From: Sunxiuqinia rutila
Lineage (GTDB): Bacteria; Bacteroidota; Bacteroidia; Bacteroidales; Prolixibacteraceae
Assembly: GCF_050589705.1 (NCBI RefSeq)
Contig: NZ_JBNGOT010000003.1
Location: 310,001 to 374,000, forward strand
Direction: 5' to 3'
DNA: 64,000 nucleotides
A model generated the notes under the pieces. That model made no database searches and was not told the origin of the DNA. It saw nothing but the letters and a program-made list of their open reading frames with translations. Position numbers and translations under genes: made by a program. Within the stretch, counting starts at the first letter, position 1. Each line of letters begins with the position of its first letter. Below, in pieces: positions 35,051 to 44,134 of this stretch.

Positions 35051-35635
35051 TTATAAAAAAAGTTCGAAGAAAATGATTCCGGAGAATCCGTAAGAAAGCA
35101 ACTCCTTTTTGATATCGCTAAATGCTGAGGTTATTTGATTCTCTACTGTTTTTACAGAAATACCCAGTTCTTGAGCAATTTCAGCATGTGTCAGGTTCCT
35201 CTCCCTGCTCAACCGAAAAACTTCCTGGCGTCGTGGTGGAAGCTTTTCAATAGCCCGCCGAAAAGCCTGATCCAGCTCTTTAAAATCCAGTTCTTCTTCT
35301 AAAAGAATATTCTTACCGGGATGAAGTTTGACATATTCCAAATAGGCTTTCTGATAGCCCGATTTCCGAATGGTATTCAAAATTGCATTTTTGGCGATGG
35401 TAAATAAATAGGATTCAAACGATCGCTCAGCCATTAATTCTTCCCGAACCTTCCAAACATTAAAGAAAACCTCTTGAACAATCTCTTCTGCTTCTTGCCT
35501 GTTTTTCAAGTAGCTTAAGGAAAAATGAAAAATTCGTTGACTGTACTTTTCAAACAAAATCTGAAAAGCACGTGACGAACCAGACTTTAATTCAACAACC
35601 AAGTCCTTATCCTGATATAATTTTACCTTATCCAA
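35051..35635 (-). CDS. ECF RNA polymerase sigma-70 factor (PUL 2)
   Basis: A 194-residue ECF sigma factor. Region 2: FQILFEKYSQRIFHFSLSYL, then QEAEEIVQEVFFNVWKVRE (about 25-70). Region 4: LPPRRQEVFRLSRERNLTHA, then ELGISVKTVENQITSAFSDI (about 125-180). It starts the sigma-fecR-susC-susD-GH29 run, and a well-formed promoter lies about 30 bases upstream of the ATG. Target promoters are expected in front of the downstream PUL genes. Confidence 0.95.
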   Translation of the reverse strand: MDKVKLYQDKDLVVELKSGSSRAFQILFEKYSQRIFHFSLSYLKNRQEAEEIVQEVFFNVWKVREELMAERSFESYLFTIAKNAILNTIRKSGYQKAYLEYVKLHPGKNILLEEELDFKELDQAFRRAIEKLPPRRQEVFRLSRERNLTHAEIAQELGISVKTVENQITSAFSDIKKELLSYGFSGIIFFELFL

Positions 35636-35663
35636 GTGGGGCCAAATTATTAGGTTAGAAAAT

Positions 35664-35694
35664 CAAAATTAGGGAATCTAATGAAACCACCAAT
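35664..35694 (-). promoter_or_regulatory. Promoter of the PUL 2 sigma gene
   Basis: On the minus strand: -33-like ATTG at 35691-35694, a 19-base gap, then TAATTTTG (35664-35671), an exact TAnnTTTG match. The predicted start would give a leader of about 20 bases. This is the best-formed promoter seen in the window. Confidence 0.55.
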
Positions 35695-35818
35695 TATGAA
35701 ATATATTAAAACACTCCACACAAAACCTCTTCAATCAAACATAAAAACCTCATTTACTTCAAACTAAAGCCATAATGTGTGAGTGAAATTTTAGATATTC
35801 AATCACAAGTACTAAAAA

Positions 35819-35849
35819 AACCAGACTGAAGCTAATCTCCAGTCTGGTT
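35819..35849 (-). terminator. Intrinsic terminator after the GH29 fucosidase at 35.9 kb
   Basis: AACCAGACTG and CAGTCTGGTT form a 10-bp stem with an 11-base loop. The A7 run on its left reads as T7 on the transcribed strand. It lies about 70 bases after the fucosidase stop and closes the long enzyme operon. Confidence 0.85.
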
Positions 35850-35919
35850 AATCATTCTACCCTAATGAGGTTGATATGTCCTTATCGCACATTTAGCGAC
35901 AGCCGGCATTAATTACCGA

Positions 35920-37365
35920 TCAGATTTTGGGTTCCTGAAAATTGTCTGAATCTGATTCGTCCTCTCCTTTGTATTCCAAAACAAATACCGCAATCGAATC
36001 CGTATTCTTTTCATTCAGGCGAATAAAATAATCATACTTGCCTGTTTTTTCCAACTTCAGTGATTGATTGGGCAAAGCAAGTGGGTAAACCTTCGCGATT
36101 TCCTTGTCTTTAGGAACCTTAACAGTTAAACCACCTGTAACCGGGACATTCGTAACCAACAGGTAAGTTTTGCCATTGGTTCTGCTTTTAGTAAAGTATC
36201 CCCAATTCTGTTCATCCAGGCCAGCATAACCACAATCGTGGATTGCCTCCCCGTTTTTCTTCATCCATTTGCCAATATCGGCAGCACGCTCAGTTTCTTC
36301 CGGCCGAATGTTGCCAAGTCCATCGGGGCCAAAATTTATTACGAAGTTTCCATCCATTGATACGCAGCGAATAAGCATTTCCAACAACTCATTGCTACTT
36401 TTCACATGTCCTTTCCAGTTCGAATTATAGCCCCATTGGTTTTCCGGAATAGTCATGACACAATCCCAGTCATTACCGTTCAAAACATCAATATTTGCGG
36501 GGATTTTACGCTCCCATCCTTGCTCATAATCTCCCATCATGTCGCCATTGGCATCAAAGTGGCGATTGCCTTTTTCATCAGCCCGAAAGCGACTTCCGAT
36601 AATCAAGCCGGGAATCATTGAGCGCAGTTCTTTTCCAAGCTCATCAGCAAATTCAGCTTGTTCAACCCAGGCTTTATCCCAGGTACCGTCAAACCACAAA
36701 CCTTTTGTTTCGGGATACAAATCAAGCAATTCCACCAATTGGTTGCGGGTAAACTGCTTGAACTCTTCGTAAGCCGGACGTTCGTCATCACTTTTAATTT
36801 TGCTGCGATAGCCCGGATGATTCCAGTCGATAATCGAAAAGTACAAATAGACATCAATTCCTTCGGCGGTATAGGCTTTTACTAAATCACCTACAATATC
36901 TTCTTTATAAGGTGAATTTTCAATGGTATAATCGGTGTATTTACTTGGCCACAAACAGAAACCATCGTGATGTTTTGTGGTGATAAGCATGTATTTGGCT
37001 CCCATCTCTTTGGCTTGACGGGCCCATTTCTTTGCATCAAAATCTTTGGGATTGAACTGTTTGTATAACTGATCGTACTCATCTCGCGGCATCTCATTCC
37101 ACGCACGAATCCACTCTGCCGCACCCGGATAAGCTTTTCCGTTCCAGTATCCTCCGGGAATGGCATAAACGCCCCAGTGGATAAACTGCCCCAACCCATA
37201 GTTACGCCAAGTCTCCATCATCGCATCGGTGCGTCGCCCCAACCGGTGTGCGCCATGCTCCAAGGCAACAGAAGCTCTTTTGGGTTTTTCATAGAATTGA
37301 GCATGGCCCGGAGCACTTAATCCAATTAGAAAGATTACTAAACAAAGAATCACGTTTTTTCTCAT
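35920..37365 (-). CDS. Alpha-L-fucosidase, GH29 (second, single-domain)
   Basis: A 481-residue GH29 enzyme with a signal peptide (ILCLVIFLIGLSAPGHAQ), so periplasmic. Barrel motifs: GLGQFIHWGVYAIPGGYW, LITTKHHDGFCLWPSKYTDY, and the nucleophile Asp226 in ETKGLWFDGTWD. The C-terminus is a short beta domain without an obvious carbohydrate-binding module, unlike the PUL 2 fucosidase, to which it is only distantly related. It is the last gene of the degradative run, after GH88, with a 15-bp inverted repeat in the gap between them. Confidence 0.92.
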   Translation of the reverse strand: MRKNVILCLVIFLIGLSAPGHAQFYEKPKRASVALEHGAHRLGRRTDAMMETWRNYGLGQFIHWGVYAIPGGYWNGKAYPGAAEWIRAWNEMPRDEYDQLYKQFNPKDFDAKKWARQAKEMGAKYMLITTKHHDGFCLWPSKYTDYTIENSPYKEDIVGDLVKAYTAEGIDVYLYFSIIDWNHPGYRSKIKSDDERPAYEEFKQFTRNQLVELLDLYPETKGLWFDGTWDKAWVEQAEFADELGKELRSMIPGLIIGSRFRADEKGNRHFDANGDMMGDYEQGWERKIPANIDVLNGNDWDCVMTIPENQWGYNSNWKGHVKSSNELLEMLIRCVSMDGNFVINFGPDGLGNIRPEETERAADIGKWMKKNGEAIHDCGYAGLDEQNWGYFTKSRTNGKTYLLVTNVPVTGGLTVKVPKDKEIAKVYPLALPNQSLKLEKTGKYDYFIRLNEKNTDSIAVFVLEYKGEDESDSDNFQEPKI

Positions 37366-37502
37366 AACTAAAATTTCACAAGTGATCTATTTATTTGATT
37401 ATTTCTTCAAGGTTGTCGGCCATCTTCTGATGTCATTCAGGCTTTTGTTCAACCTGGTTTTCATTTCAGGAGATCAAGCCAAATCAATTGTTAGGTTATT
37501 AG

Positions 37503-37554
37503 CAAACGAAGCAATTTCGAGGAGTTCAATACAGGCTCAAAATTGCTTCGTTTG
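37503..37554. repeat. 15-bp perfect inverted repeat between GH88 and GH29
   Basis: CAAACGAAGCAATTT and AAATTGCTTCGTTTG are exact complements around a 22-base spacer. No T-run follows on either strand, so it does not look like a terminator. It may stabilise or process the mRNA between the two genes. Confidence 0.65.
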
Positions 37555-37583
37555 TGTTATTCATGATGAAGTAAGGAATTGAG

Positions 37584-38786
37584 TTACTTCTCCAATTTAA
37601 TTTTGCGGTTCAAAGCTTCCAGAAAGTAGTAATCAGCGTAGTTCAACGGAACATCAATCTCAACGCCGTGAGGAATACTTCCAACCGAATGCATTAAAAT
37701 GAAATTTCCGTTTTCGCCCAGCGGTGCACGATAGGCATCGCTTCCTAAACTATGCATAATTTTATCAGCCCAACCTTTGTAAAAATCATAGTCGGCATAA
37801 CCAGCCATTTCGTACAAAGCCGATGCCATAATAGTTGCGGCAGATGCATCACGCGGCGCATTTGGAATTTCCGGCACATCAAAATCCCAATAAGGAACGA
37901 AGTCTGCCGGGAAGTTTTTATGGTTGATTACGAAGTTGAAAGCTTTCTGTGCGTGCTCCAGGTATTTAGGATCTTTTGTTTCACGGTAGCAAACAGTGAA
38001 ACCATAAATTCCCCAGGCTTGTCCGCGCGCCCAGGCTGACTCATGAGCATACCCTTGAGCGGTTTCCCGGGCACGTACCGAACCATCTTCCAAACTGTAA
38101 TCCACGACGTGATAACAGCTATAATCCGGACGGTAGTGGTTTTTGATGGTGTTGTCGGCATGTTCTACGGCCAATTGGTAGAAACTTGAATCGCCACTCA
38201 ACTTGGTTGCATTAAACAGCAGTTCCAGGTTCATCATGTTGTCAATAATCACAGGGCACTCCCAGCCTCTTTTTGACATCCAGCCTCCGGTAACGTTCCA
38301 CGATTGAATGACTCCTGCTGTTGGACGGAAACGTGTTGCCAATGATTTTGCAGCCTGAACAATTACGTCAGCATATTTCGGGTTTTTAGTCAAGCGATAA
38401 CCGCTTCCGAAGCTACATTCAATCATAAAACCAACATCATGGTGCCAGGTCAAGTATTTAACTGAGTCCAACGCTTCGGTATATTTCTGTGCATAAAGCA
38501 ACCAATAATCATCGCCGGTTAACTCATACGTTTGCCACATGGAGCCGGGGAAAAAGCCGCTGGTCCAATCTTCCCGGCGGATGTAACGAATCTTGCCATC
38601 ATCCACCGTTCTTGGGTTCAGCACTTTGCCTGACGCTTCAATTTTTTCCACCTGTAATTTCTGTTGAGCAGCAGCAAACTCAATATTTTCATTGATAAAG
38701 TTCGACTCTTCACCTTTCTGCGGTTGACATGCAACGATGGCAGTTCCAAGCAGTAAGGCAGCAATACTGTTTTTCAATTTCTTCAT
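37584..38786 (-). CDS. Unsaturated glucuronyl hydrolase, GH88
   Basis: Removes the delta-4,5 unsaturated uronic acid left at the non-reducing end by polysaccharide lyases. The 400-residue lipoprotein (LLLGTAIVACQ, Cys 20) has an alpha/alpha barrel. Candidate catalytic acids are Asp117 in TWHHDVGFMIECSFG and Asp182 in VIIDNMMNLELLF, both in the GH88 pattern. HESAWARGQAWGIYGF is also typical. It sits beside a heparinase II/III-type lyase and a sulfatase, the expected partners. A terminator lies between it and the sulfatase gene, so it may have its own promoter. Confidence 0.9.
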   Translation of the reverse strand: MKKLKNSIAALLLGTAIVACQPQKGEESNFINENIEFAAAQQKLQVEKIEASGKVLNPRTVDDGKIRYIRREDWTSGFFPGSMWQTYELTGDDYWLLYAQKYTEALDSVKYLTWHHDVGFMIECSFGSGYRLTKNPKYADVIVQAAKSLATRFRPTAGVIQSWNVTGGWMSKRGWECPVIIDNMMNLELLFNATKLSGDSSFYQLAVEHADNTIKNHYRPDYSCYHVVDYSLEDGSVRARETAQGYAHESAWARGQAWGIYGFTVCYRETKDPKYLEHAQKAFNFVINHKNFPADFVPYWDFDVPEIPNAPRDASAATIMASALYEMAGYADYDFYKGWADKIMHSLGSDAYRAPLGENGNFILMHSVGSIPHGVEIDVPLNYADYYFLEALNRKIKLEK

Positions 38787-38820
38787 TTGTTCGTATTTAT
38801 ATATTTCAGTAATAAAAAAA

Positions 38821-38871
38821 TCCTGAGTTTTAATCGCTCCGGTTGATCTTCCGAAGCATCAAAACTCAGGA
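38821..38871 (-). terminator. Intrinsic terminator after the sulfatase gene
   Basis: TCCTGAGTTTT and AAAACTCAGGA form an 11-bp stem around a 29-base region, with a run of A on its left (T7 on the transcribed strand). It begins 14 bases after the sulfatase stop. It would separate sulfatase from GH88 expression, fully or in part. Confidence 0.75.
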
Positions 38872-38885
38872 AAATATTTTTGTTG

Positions 38886-40307
38886 TTATTCTTCTACTCG
38901 TCCAGGCTGACGTCTGCCCGTTCCTTCTGAGTTGGTTAAATCATCGCCCAAGTCTTTTCTGGCTTCAACAGCCAATGCTTCCAGTTCTGCAAGCTTTTCC
39001 GGATAAAATTCCATGACATTGTAGCGTTCACCCGGATCGCGACGTAGGTCATACAAGCCTTTTTCAATCAAGGCATTTTCAGGTGTTTTCCCGGGTTGTC
39101 CGTCACGCCCTGGGGTATTGTTCTCATAAGTACGTCCGTGGTGCTCAAACACGAGTTTCCAGTCGCCTTTACGAACAGCTTCCAGGTTATTTCTTCGGTA
39201 ATAGTACAAGAAGCTTGTTCTTGGTTTAGTGCTAAAATCACCTTGAATTAACTGGCTTAAATTAACTCCATCAATCTTTTTCTCAGGCATTGGGCTTTCC
39301 GCCAATGTTGCGATGGTCGGTAAAATATCAATTCCCGAAGTCAGGTAATTGCATACCGCCCCTTCTGGAGTTACGCCTTTCCATTTCATTACACAAGGTA
39401 CGCGCTGGCCTCCTTCAAAAGTAGTTCCTTTACCTTCGCGCAAACCACCAGAGCTTCCGGCATGGTTTCCATAGGTCATCCACGGTCCATTGTCCGAAAT
39501 CACAATGACCAAGGTATTTTCGGCTAAATTAAGCTGCTCCAAGGTCTGGTTAATTTGACCAATACTCCAATCAATTTCCATGATCACATCGCCAAATAAG
39601 CCTTGCTCTGATTTCCCTTTGAACATGTCTGAAACAAAAAGCGGAACGTGTGGCATGGGATGTGCCAGATACACAAAGAATGGATTTTCTTTATTCTTTT
39701 GAATGAAGTCAATCGTTCTTTTGGTAAAGTTCTGAGTAAACTGCGATTGATCCGGATTTTCCTGAATCACTTCATTTCCTTCAAACAAAGGAAGTGGCGG
39801 ATAATAGTTCTTATTAACCGGATGATTTGGCCACATATCGTTGGAGTACGGAATGCCAAAAAACTCGTCAAATCCATGCTGAAGTGGCAAAAACTTTTCG
39901 CGGTGTCCCAAGTGCCATTTCCCAAAAGCAGCTGTCGCATAGCCTTTTTCTTTTAGTAACTCAGGAATGGTTTGTTCATCTGGATTTATGCCGATCGTAG
40001 CGCTGTGATCCAGAGCACCATGAAACCCAACACGGTTCGGATAACAGCCGGTTAAAAGTCCTGCCCGCGATGCGCTACAAACAGCCTGCGGAGAATAGAA
40101 ATGTGTAAAAACAATCCCCTCGCCTGCCATTTTATCAATGTTTGGAGTCGTAAAACCGGTAGCTCCATTCAAGGAGACATCTCCATAGCCCATATCGTCC
40201 ATGTTGATAAGGACAATATTGGGTAGACGATCGTTTTTCGGTTTTTCGGTAGTTGCACAAGAAGCCAAGCCTGCAATGGCCACGCAACCAGTAATAACTG
40301 CTCTCAT
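38886..40307 (-). CDS. Arylsulfatase-type sulfatase (S1 family)
   Basis: Hydrolyses sulfate esters of glycans after a Cys is converted to formylglycine. The maturation motif CSASR is in SPQAVCSASRAGLLTGCYP, with the metal-binding INMDDMGYGD near the N-terminus and AAFGKWHLGHREKFLPLQHG downstream. The protein is a lipoprotein of 473 residues from the ATG used here, with an A-rich start region; another ATG 12 codons upstream is possible. Pro is more common than Ala at the third motif position, but CxAxR is an accepted variant. It follows the lyase gene by about 90 bases. The subfamily and sulfate position are unknown. Confidence 0.92.
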   Translation of the reverse strand: MRAVITGCVAIAGLASCATTEKPKNDRLPNIVLINMDDMGYGDVSLNGATGFTTPNIDKMAGEGIVFTHFYSPQAVCSASRAGLLTGCYPNRVGFHGALDHSATIGINPDEQTIPELLKEKGYATAAFGKWHLGHREKFLPLQHGFDEFFGIPYSNDMWPNHPVNKNYYPPLPLFEGNEVIQENPDQSQFTQNFTKRTIDFIQKNKENPFFVYLAHPMPHVPLFVSDMFKGKSEQGLFGDVIMEIDWSIGQINQTLEQLNLAENTLVIVISDNGPWMTYGNHAGSSGGLREGKGTTFEGGQRVPCVMKWKGVTPEGAVCNYLTSGIDILPTIATLAESPMPEKKIDGVNLSQLIQGDFSTKPRTSFLYYYRRNNLEAVRKGDWKLVFEHHGRTYENNTPGRDGQPGKTPENALIEKGLYDLRRDPGERYNVMEFYPEKLAELEALAVEARKDLGDDLTNSEGTGRRQPGRVEE

Positions 40308-40394
40308 TCGTTTATTTTTTGTATGATATTTAGATACTGACATTCAAATTTTAGCTATTCGGATATTCCGATTTTTTTGATCTTCTTAGCAAAC

Positions 40395-42329
40395 TTACTC
40401 AGGTTGAACAACAAAAGAGTAAGTTCCTTTTGAACGAAGTTCTGTTGCCGTAAAAGTTAATCGATAAAGACAATCGCCCCATACGTTCGACAATCTTGGA
40501 TCATCCAGCGAAATCCGTTCAATAGTAGGCTTAAAGCCTACTGCATCATATCTCAAACTCACGTTTCCTCCTTTTGCATGAATCAGGACAAGGCCCGACT
40601 CATCAATCTGAGGTTTTTCGCGTGTTAAAAAGTTCACTTGGTTATGCGCTTTAGCTTCGTTCAATTCAAAACGATCGGTAATTGAAAAGCGCTCTTTGCC
40701 TTTGAACGCATAAGCCCGTTTCCAACTTTTCACAGCAGCTTCTTCCGGATAAGCTTGTTCCAGGTTGGCTGAAAACTGTCGTTTCCCAGCATCAAACTTA
40801 ACTGAGCTTGCTTTATAGTTGCTTCCGTACTTCTGTGGCACACCATTGATCATTGGCAAATTGTGGTAGTTGCTTTGCATGGTCCAAATAGAGTACCGCT
40901 CGCTGCTAAACGTTTGGCGGGTGTATGTTCCAACTCCGGCATCAACCAGCACCGGCTCGTTATTGTAATACAAAATGAATGTTCCGGCATCGTTGTGGTT
41001 GTGGCTTTCATTATTGAAACCGCCTTTCCCTGCAAAAAAGAAACCGTTACTTTGGCGCATGTAGCAAAACTCCGTTTGCGGATACCATACCGAAGCTTCA
41101 GTGTCTAAGGAGGGGGTTGTTTCTTTCAATTCCTGAAAAATGGTTAAGTTTTCCAAGGTGCGAAAAACATCACGTCCGTGAGACAGCCCGGAAGGATTAT
41201 TTTCCCGCTGATAAAGATAAGCGGCAAACTGTTTCAGCAAATCGCTGTCAACGGCTTGTCCGTAACGGAAAATGGTTCCCATAGGACCTCCACCTTTGGC
41301 TGATGCATCTGCAAAGTTGACTACCCAGCCGTTGCCAATATAGGATTTTGCAATGTACTCACCCATATTGCGGATTTCAGGCTCATCAAAAAGTGTTACC
41401 TCTCCTCCGGTTGCTGTGGTCAGCAAGTCGAGGTAGTCGAATAGTTTCCCGGCTGCGTGTCCCCAGTACGAAGGGCCTTCCTCGCAAGCACCGTCAGCAT
41501 TGACATAGTTGATGAATTTATCGACAGAAACCATGGTCCGGTGAACAGCTTCAGCTAATTTCTGTTGATCATCTTCGATCAGCAAAAAAGCAGCCAACAC
41601 ATTTGAATTACACCATGGATTCCAATTGTTTACCATCGTTTTTGGAGTGGCATGAAACGCTTGCCACCAATAGTTATCGCGCTCCATGTATGGAACCATA
41701 ATTCGCTCACGAAGGTTGTCAACCAAACGCTGATCAACCAATGGGTTCACTTTATCCAACTCATCTTTTAAGAAATAATGCACCCAGGCCAACATTGAGG
41801 CAACATCGCCAGCGGTCAGGTCAATCACCTCTTCCTTATGAGCGGGCAAAGGTGTTCTTACCGTTTGAGCCCTTGAAATATGAGCCGAAAGTGCCCAGGA
41901 TGTCATTTCGCACGAAAGCCAAACGCCATTGACAATCTGATCAATAAAACGACCTTCTCCTTCAGCAAGTTCAGCCAGGAAAAGAGCTGCCAAGGCATTG
42001 TTGTTTTCGCCAAAGGGTTTTTGCATAATATTGCGGTTACCACTTCTCTCAAATTCGAGGTAAGCTGTGGCCGGAACGACGTTCCACTCATAATCAAGGT
42101 AAGTCTTACCTTGGCGAATTAATTCGTCTTTCAGACCAGCTGTTAGCTTGTCCCAAGCGGCACGATCCGCGTAATCGGGATAAGTCACCCACTTCTGAGC
42201 AGGGATCAAGCTTTGCTTTAGTTGGCTCAGACTTGCTTCCTTTTGCAAGAGGTCTTTCTGCTCCCAGGCTCCGGCAGAAAAAACCGAGAAAAAGGTAATT
42301 AGTAGTAATAAAGTTGTAGTAGTTTTCAT
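40395..42329 (-). CDS. Heparinase II/III-family polysaccharide lyase
   Basis: A 644-residue secreted lyase (signal LLLLITFFSVFSAGAW) of the alpha/alpha toroid plus beta-sandwich type. Visible: MVNNWNPWCNSNVLAAFLL and GACEEGPSYWGHAAGKLFDY in the toroid (about 235-295), and in the sandwich domain the Heparinase II/III signature GGFNNESHNHNDAGTFILYY (about 440-460). These blocks supply the His/Asn/Tyr groups used for beta-elimination in families such as PL12, PL15, PL17, PL21 and PL37; I cannot choose between them. It cleaves a uronic-acid polymer, fitting the adjacent GH88. Confidence 0.88.
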   Translation of the reverse strand: MKTTTTLLLLITFFSVFSAGAWEQKDLLQKEASLSQLKQSLIPAQKWVTYPDYADRAAWDKLTAGLKDELIRQGKTYLDYEWNVVPATAYLEFERSGNRNIMQKPFGENNNALAALFLAELAEGEGRFIDQIVNGVWLSCEMTSWALSAHISRAQTVRTPLPAHKEEVIDLTAGDVASMLAWVHYFLKDELDKVNPLVDQRLVDNLRERIMVPYMERDNYWWQAFHATPKTMVNNWNPWCNSNVLAAFLLIEDDQQKLAEAVHRTMVSVDKFINYVNADGACEEGPSYWGHAAGKLFDYLDLLTTATGGEVTLFDEPEIRNMGEYIAKSYIGNGWVVNFADASAKGGGPMGTIFRYGQAVDSDLLKQFAAYLYQRENNPSGLSHGRDVFRTLENLTIFQELKETTPSLDTEASVWYPQTEFCYMRQSNGFFFAGKGGFNNESHNHNDAGTFILYYNNEPVLVDAGVGTYTRQTFSSERYSIWTMQSNYHNLPMINGVPQKYGSNYKASSVKFDAGKRQFSANLEQAYPEEAAVKSWKRAYAFKGKERFSITDRFELNEAKAHNQVNFLTREKPQIDESGLVLIHAKGGNVSLRYDAVGFKPTIERISLDDPRLSNVWGDCLYRLTFTATELRSKGTYSFVVQPE

Positions 42330-42347
42330 ATGTAGTTTGATTGAATA

Positions 42348-43913
42348 TTATTTTTTCATCACAGGTTCGGGGTGCTCATTAATGTCAAACGGATTGAAAT
42401 AATATAATCCAGCTTCTTTGTACTGTTTGAGGTGCGGCTTCAAACGTTCCAGAAAGTCAGCATAGTCTTTCTGACCTTTATCGGACCATACCGATTCGGC
42501 CATTGCGGCCAAACGAGGAAACAACAGGAAATCAAACCGTTCAACGGAATCCACCGTTTCGGTCCAAAGGTTAGCTTGAAACCCAAGGACCAAATCGTGA
42601 TCTTTTGCAGCAACCGGAAGCTGGTCAATCGAAAAGCTATAAACGCTTTCCAACTGGTTAAAACCACCAGCCCAGCGGCGTCCAACTTGATGTTCGGGGT
42701 GTTGTACAAAATCGAAATAGAGCGGAAGACGAGGACAGATAACTGTTTTATGTCCGTTTTTCAAGCCCAATTCAAATTGCTTGGGTTGGTCGTGCCGCCA
42801 CCAGAAAATAATGCTGTTATCCTTAGGCAACCCAGCATTGGCCATCTCATCCCAAACCAATACCTGGTTATTCATATTTAAAATCGAATCGGACATCCGG
42901 CGCATGAATAGGTTTTCAACGGCCTTCAAATCTGTTAATTTTTCGGCTTTCATCAATTGCTGAACAGCAGCGTCAGTTTTCCATTGATGGTTTCCAAAAC
43001 TGACTTCATCGCCACCAACATGAATCATTTGCGACGGGAAAAGAGCATCCACCTCGCGCAAAATATTGGTTAGGTATTGGTAAGTACCTTCTTTGGCCGG
43101 ATGGAATGTAAACTCAGGGTATTTTACGGAGCCGCCACCACTAAATTCCGGGTAAGCCCGATTCGCCGCAGTAGCATGTCCGGGCATATCAATCTCTGGA
43201 ATGATCACAATGTGACGTTCGGCTGCATAAGCAACAATCTCTTTAATATCTTCCTGCGAATAGTATTGGCAAGCTGCTTTTTTGTCTGAATGATTACCTA
43301 TTCCTCCAACTTCGGCTAGTTTCGAATAATTCAAAATCTCGATCCGCCAACCTGGTTCGTCTGTTAAGTGCCAGTGAAAACGGTTTAGTTTATAATAGGC
43401 CATCCAGTCGAGCAAGGATTTAACTTTTTCCTTGCCAAAAAAGTGCCGGGATTCATCCAACATAACACCGCGCCAACCATAAGCTGGAGTGTCTGAAACA
43501 CTCACACAAGCAATTGAATTATTTTGACTATTGTTTGCCAATTGCAGTAATGAGATTATGCCGTAAAAGGCACCTTCTTTTGTTTCTGCCTGAATCGTTA
43601 TCTGGTTGGGAGTAATGGCTAACTTGTACAACTGACCATTATTCAATTTCGTTTTTTCCAGAACAATTTCTGCATCCCGATTATTCTCAACGATTGTGCT
43701 CGAAAGCTTGTGGTACCGAAGGAATTCTTTTTGTAAGAAGTAGATCTCATCGGCGAAATCCGTTGAACTCAGAATACGTAAGCCCGCATGCAATTTAAAC
43801 TGGCCTTCCCCTACAGTTGATGAAGTAGGTGCAGGAATTACACTTGCATTTATTTGGGCCCAAAGAGGCTGAATGACAATTGATAAAAGCAAACTAAGAA
43901 GTAGGTTTTTCAT
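42348..43913 (-). CDS. Beta-N-acetylhexosaminidase, GH20
   Basis: Removes terminal GlcNAc or GalNAc by substrate-assisted catalysis. The 521-residue protein starts at the ATG that opens the signal peptide NLLLSLLLSIVIQPLWA; a longer frame adds 22 residues without purpose. An N-terminal GH20b-like domain (to about 140) precedes the barrel: GWRGVMLDESRHFFGKE, NRFHWHLTDEPGWRIE, and the catalytic Asp-Glu pair in IHVGGDEVSFGN (about 302-303). No extra module is visible. Its gene lies between the GH2 and the lyase. Confidence 0.93.
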   Translation of the reverse strand: MKNLLLSLLLSIVIQPLWAQINASVIPAPTSSTVGEGQFKLHAGLRILSSTDFADEIYFLQKEFLRYHKLSSTIVENNRDAEIVLEKTKLNNGQLYKLAITPNQITIQAETKEGAFYGIISLLQLANNSQNNSIACVSVSDTPAYGWRGVMLDESRHFFGKEKVKSLLDWMAYYKLNRFHWHLTDEPGWRIEILNYSKLAEVGGIGNHSDKKAACQYYSQEDIKEIVAYAAERHIVIIPEIDMPGHATAANRAYPEFSGGGSVKYPEFTFHPAKEGTYQYLTNILREVDALFPSQMIHVGGDEVSFGNHQWKTDAAVQQLMKAEKLTDLKAVENLFMRRMSDSILNMNNQVLVWDEMANAGLPKDNSIIFWWRHDQPKQFELGLKNGHKTVICPRLPLYFDFVQHPEHQVGRRWAGGFNQLESVYSFSIDQLPVAAKDHDLVLGFQANLWTETVDSVERFDFLLFPRLAAMAESVWSDKGQKDYADFLERLKPHLKQYKEAGLYYFNPFDINEHPEPVMKK

Positions 43914-44081
43914 TGGTATTGTGTTTAGTCGTTCAAACAAGCAAAAGAGCATGGATAGCTCCCCTAAAATCATAATCAATTATTTACTTTTTCTTGACTG
44001 TTCGAAGATAATTAAAAGAAGTGAAATCGATTGCACAAATTTTATTCAAACCCAATTTTATACATTTTTTTTTGAGCCATT

Positions 44082-44114
44082 TTTGGGGAGAAAAGAACAT
44101 CTCCTCTCCCCAAA
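44082..44114. repeat. Inverted repeat between GH2 and GH20 genes
   Basis: TTTGGGGAGA and TCTCCCCAAA form a 10-bp stem around a 13-base loop, 20 bases after the GH2 stop. It lacks a T-run on the transcribed strand, so it is more like an intercistronic hairpin than a terminator. Confidence 0.55.
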
Positions 44115-44134
44115 GCCATTCCTATCGTACAATT

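Noticed and set aside
37382..37582. Plus-strand frame in the GH88-GH29 gap
   Set aside because: Spans the perfect inverted repeat, has no features and lies antisense in an operon gap; likely chance.
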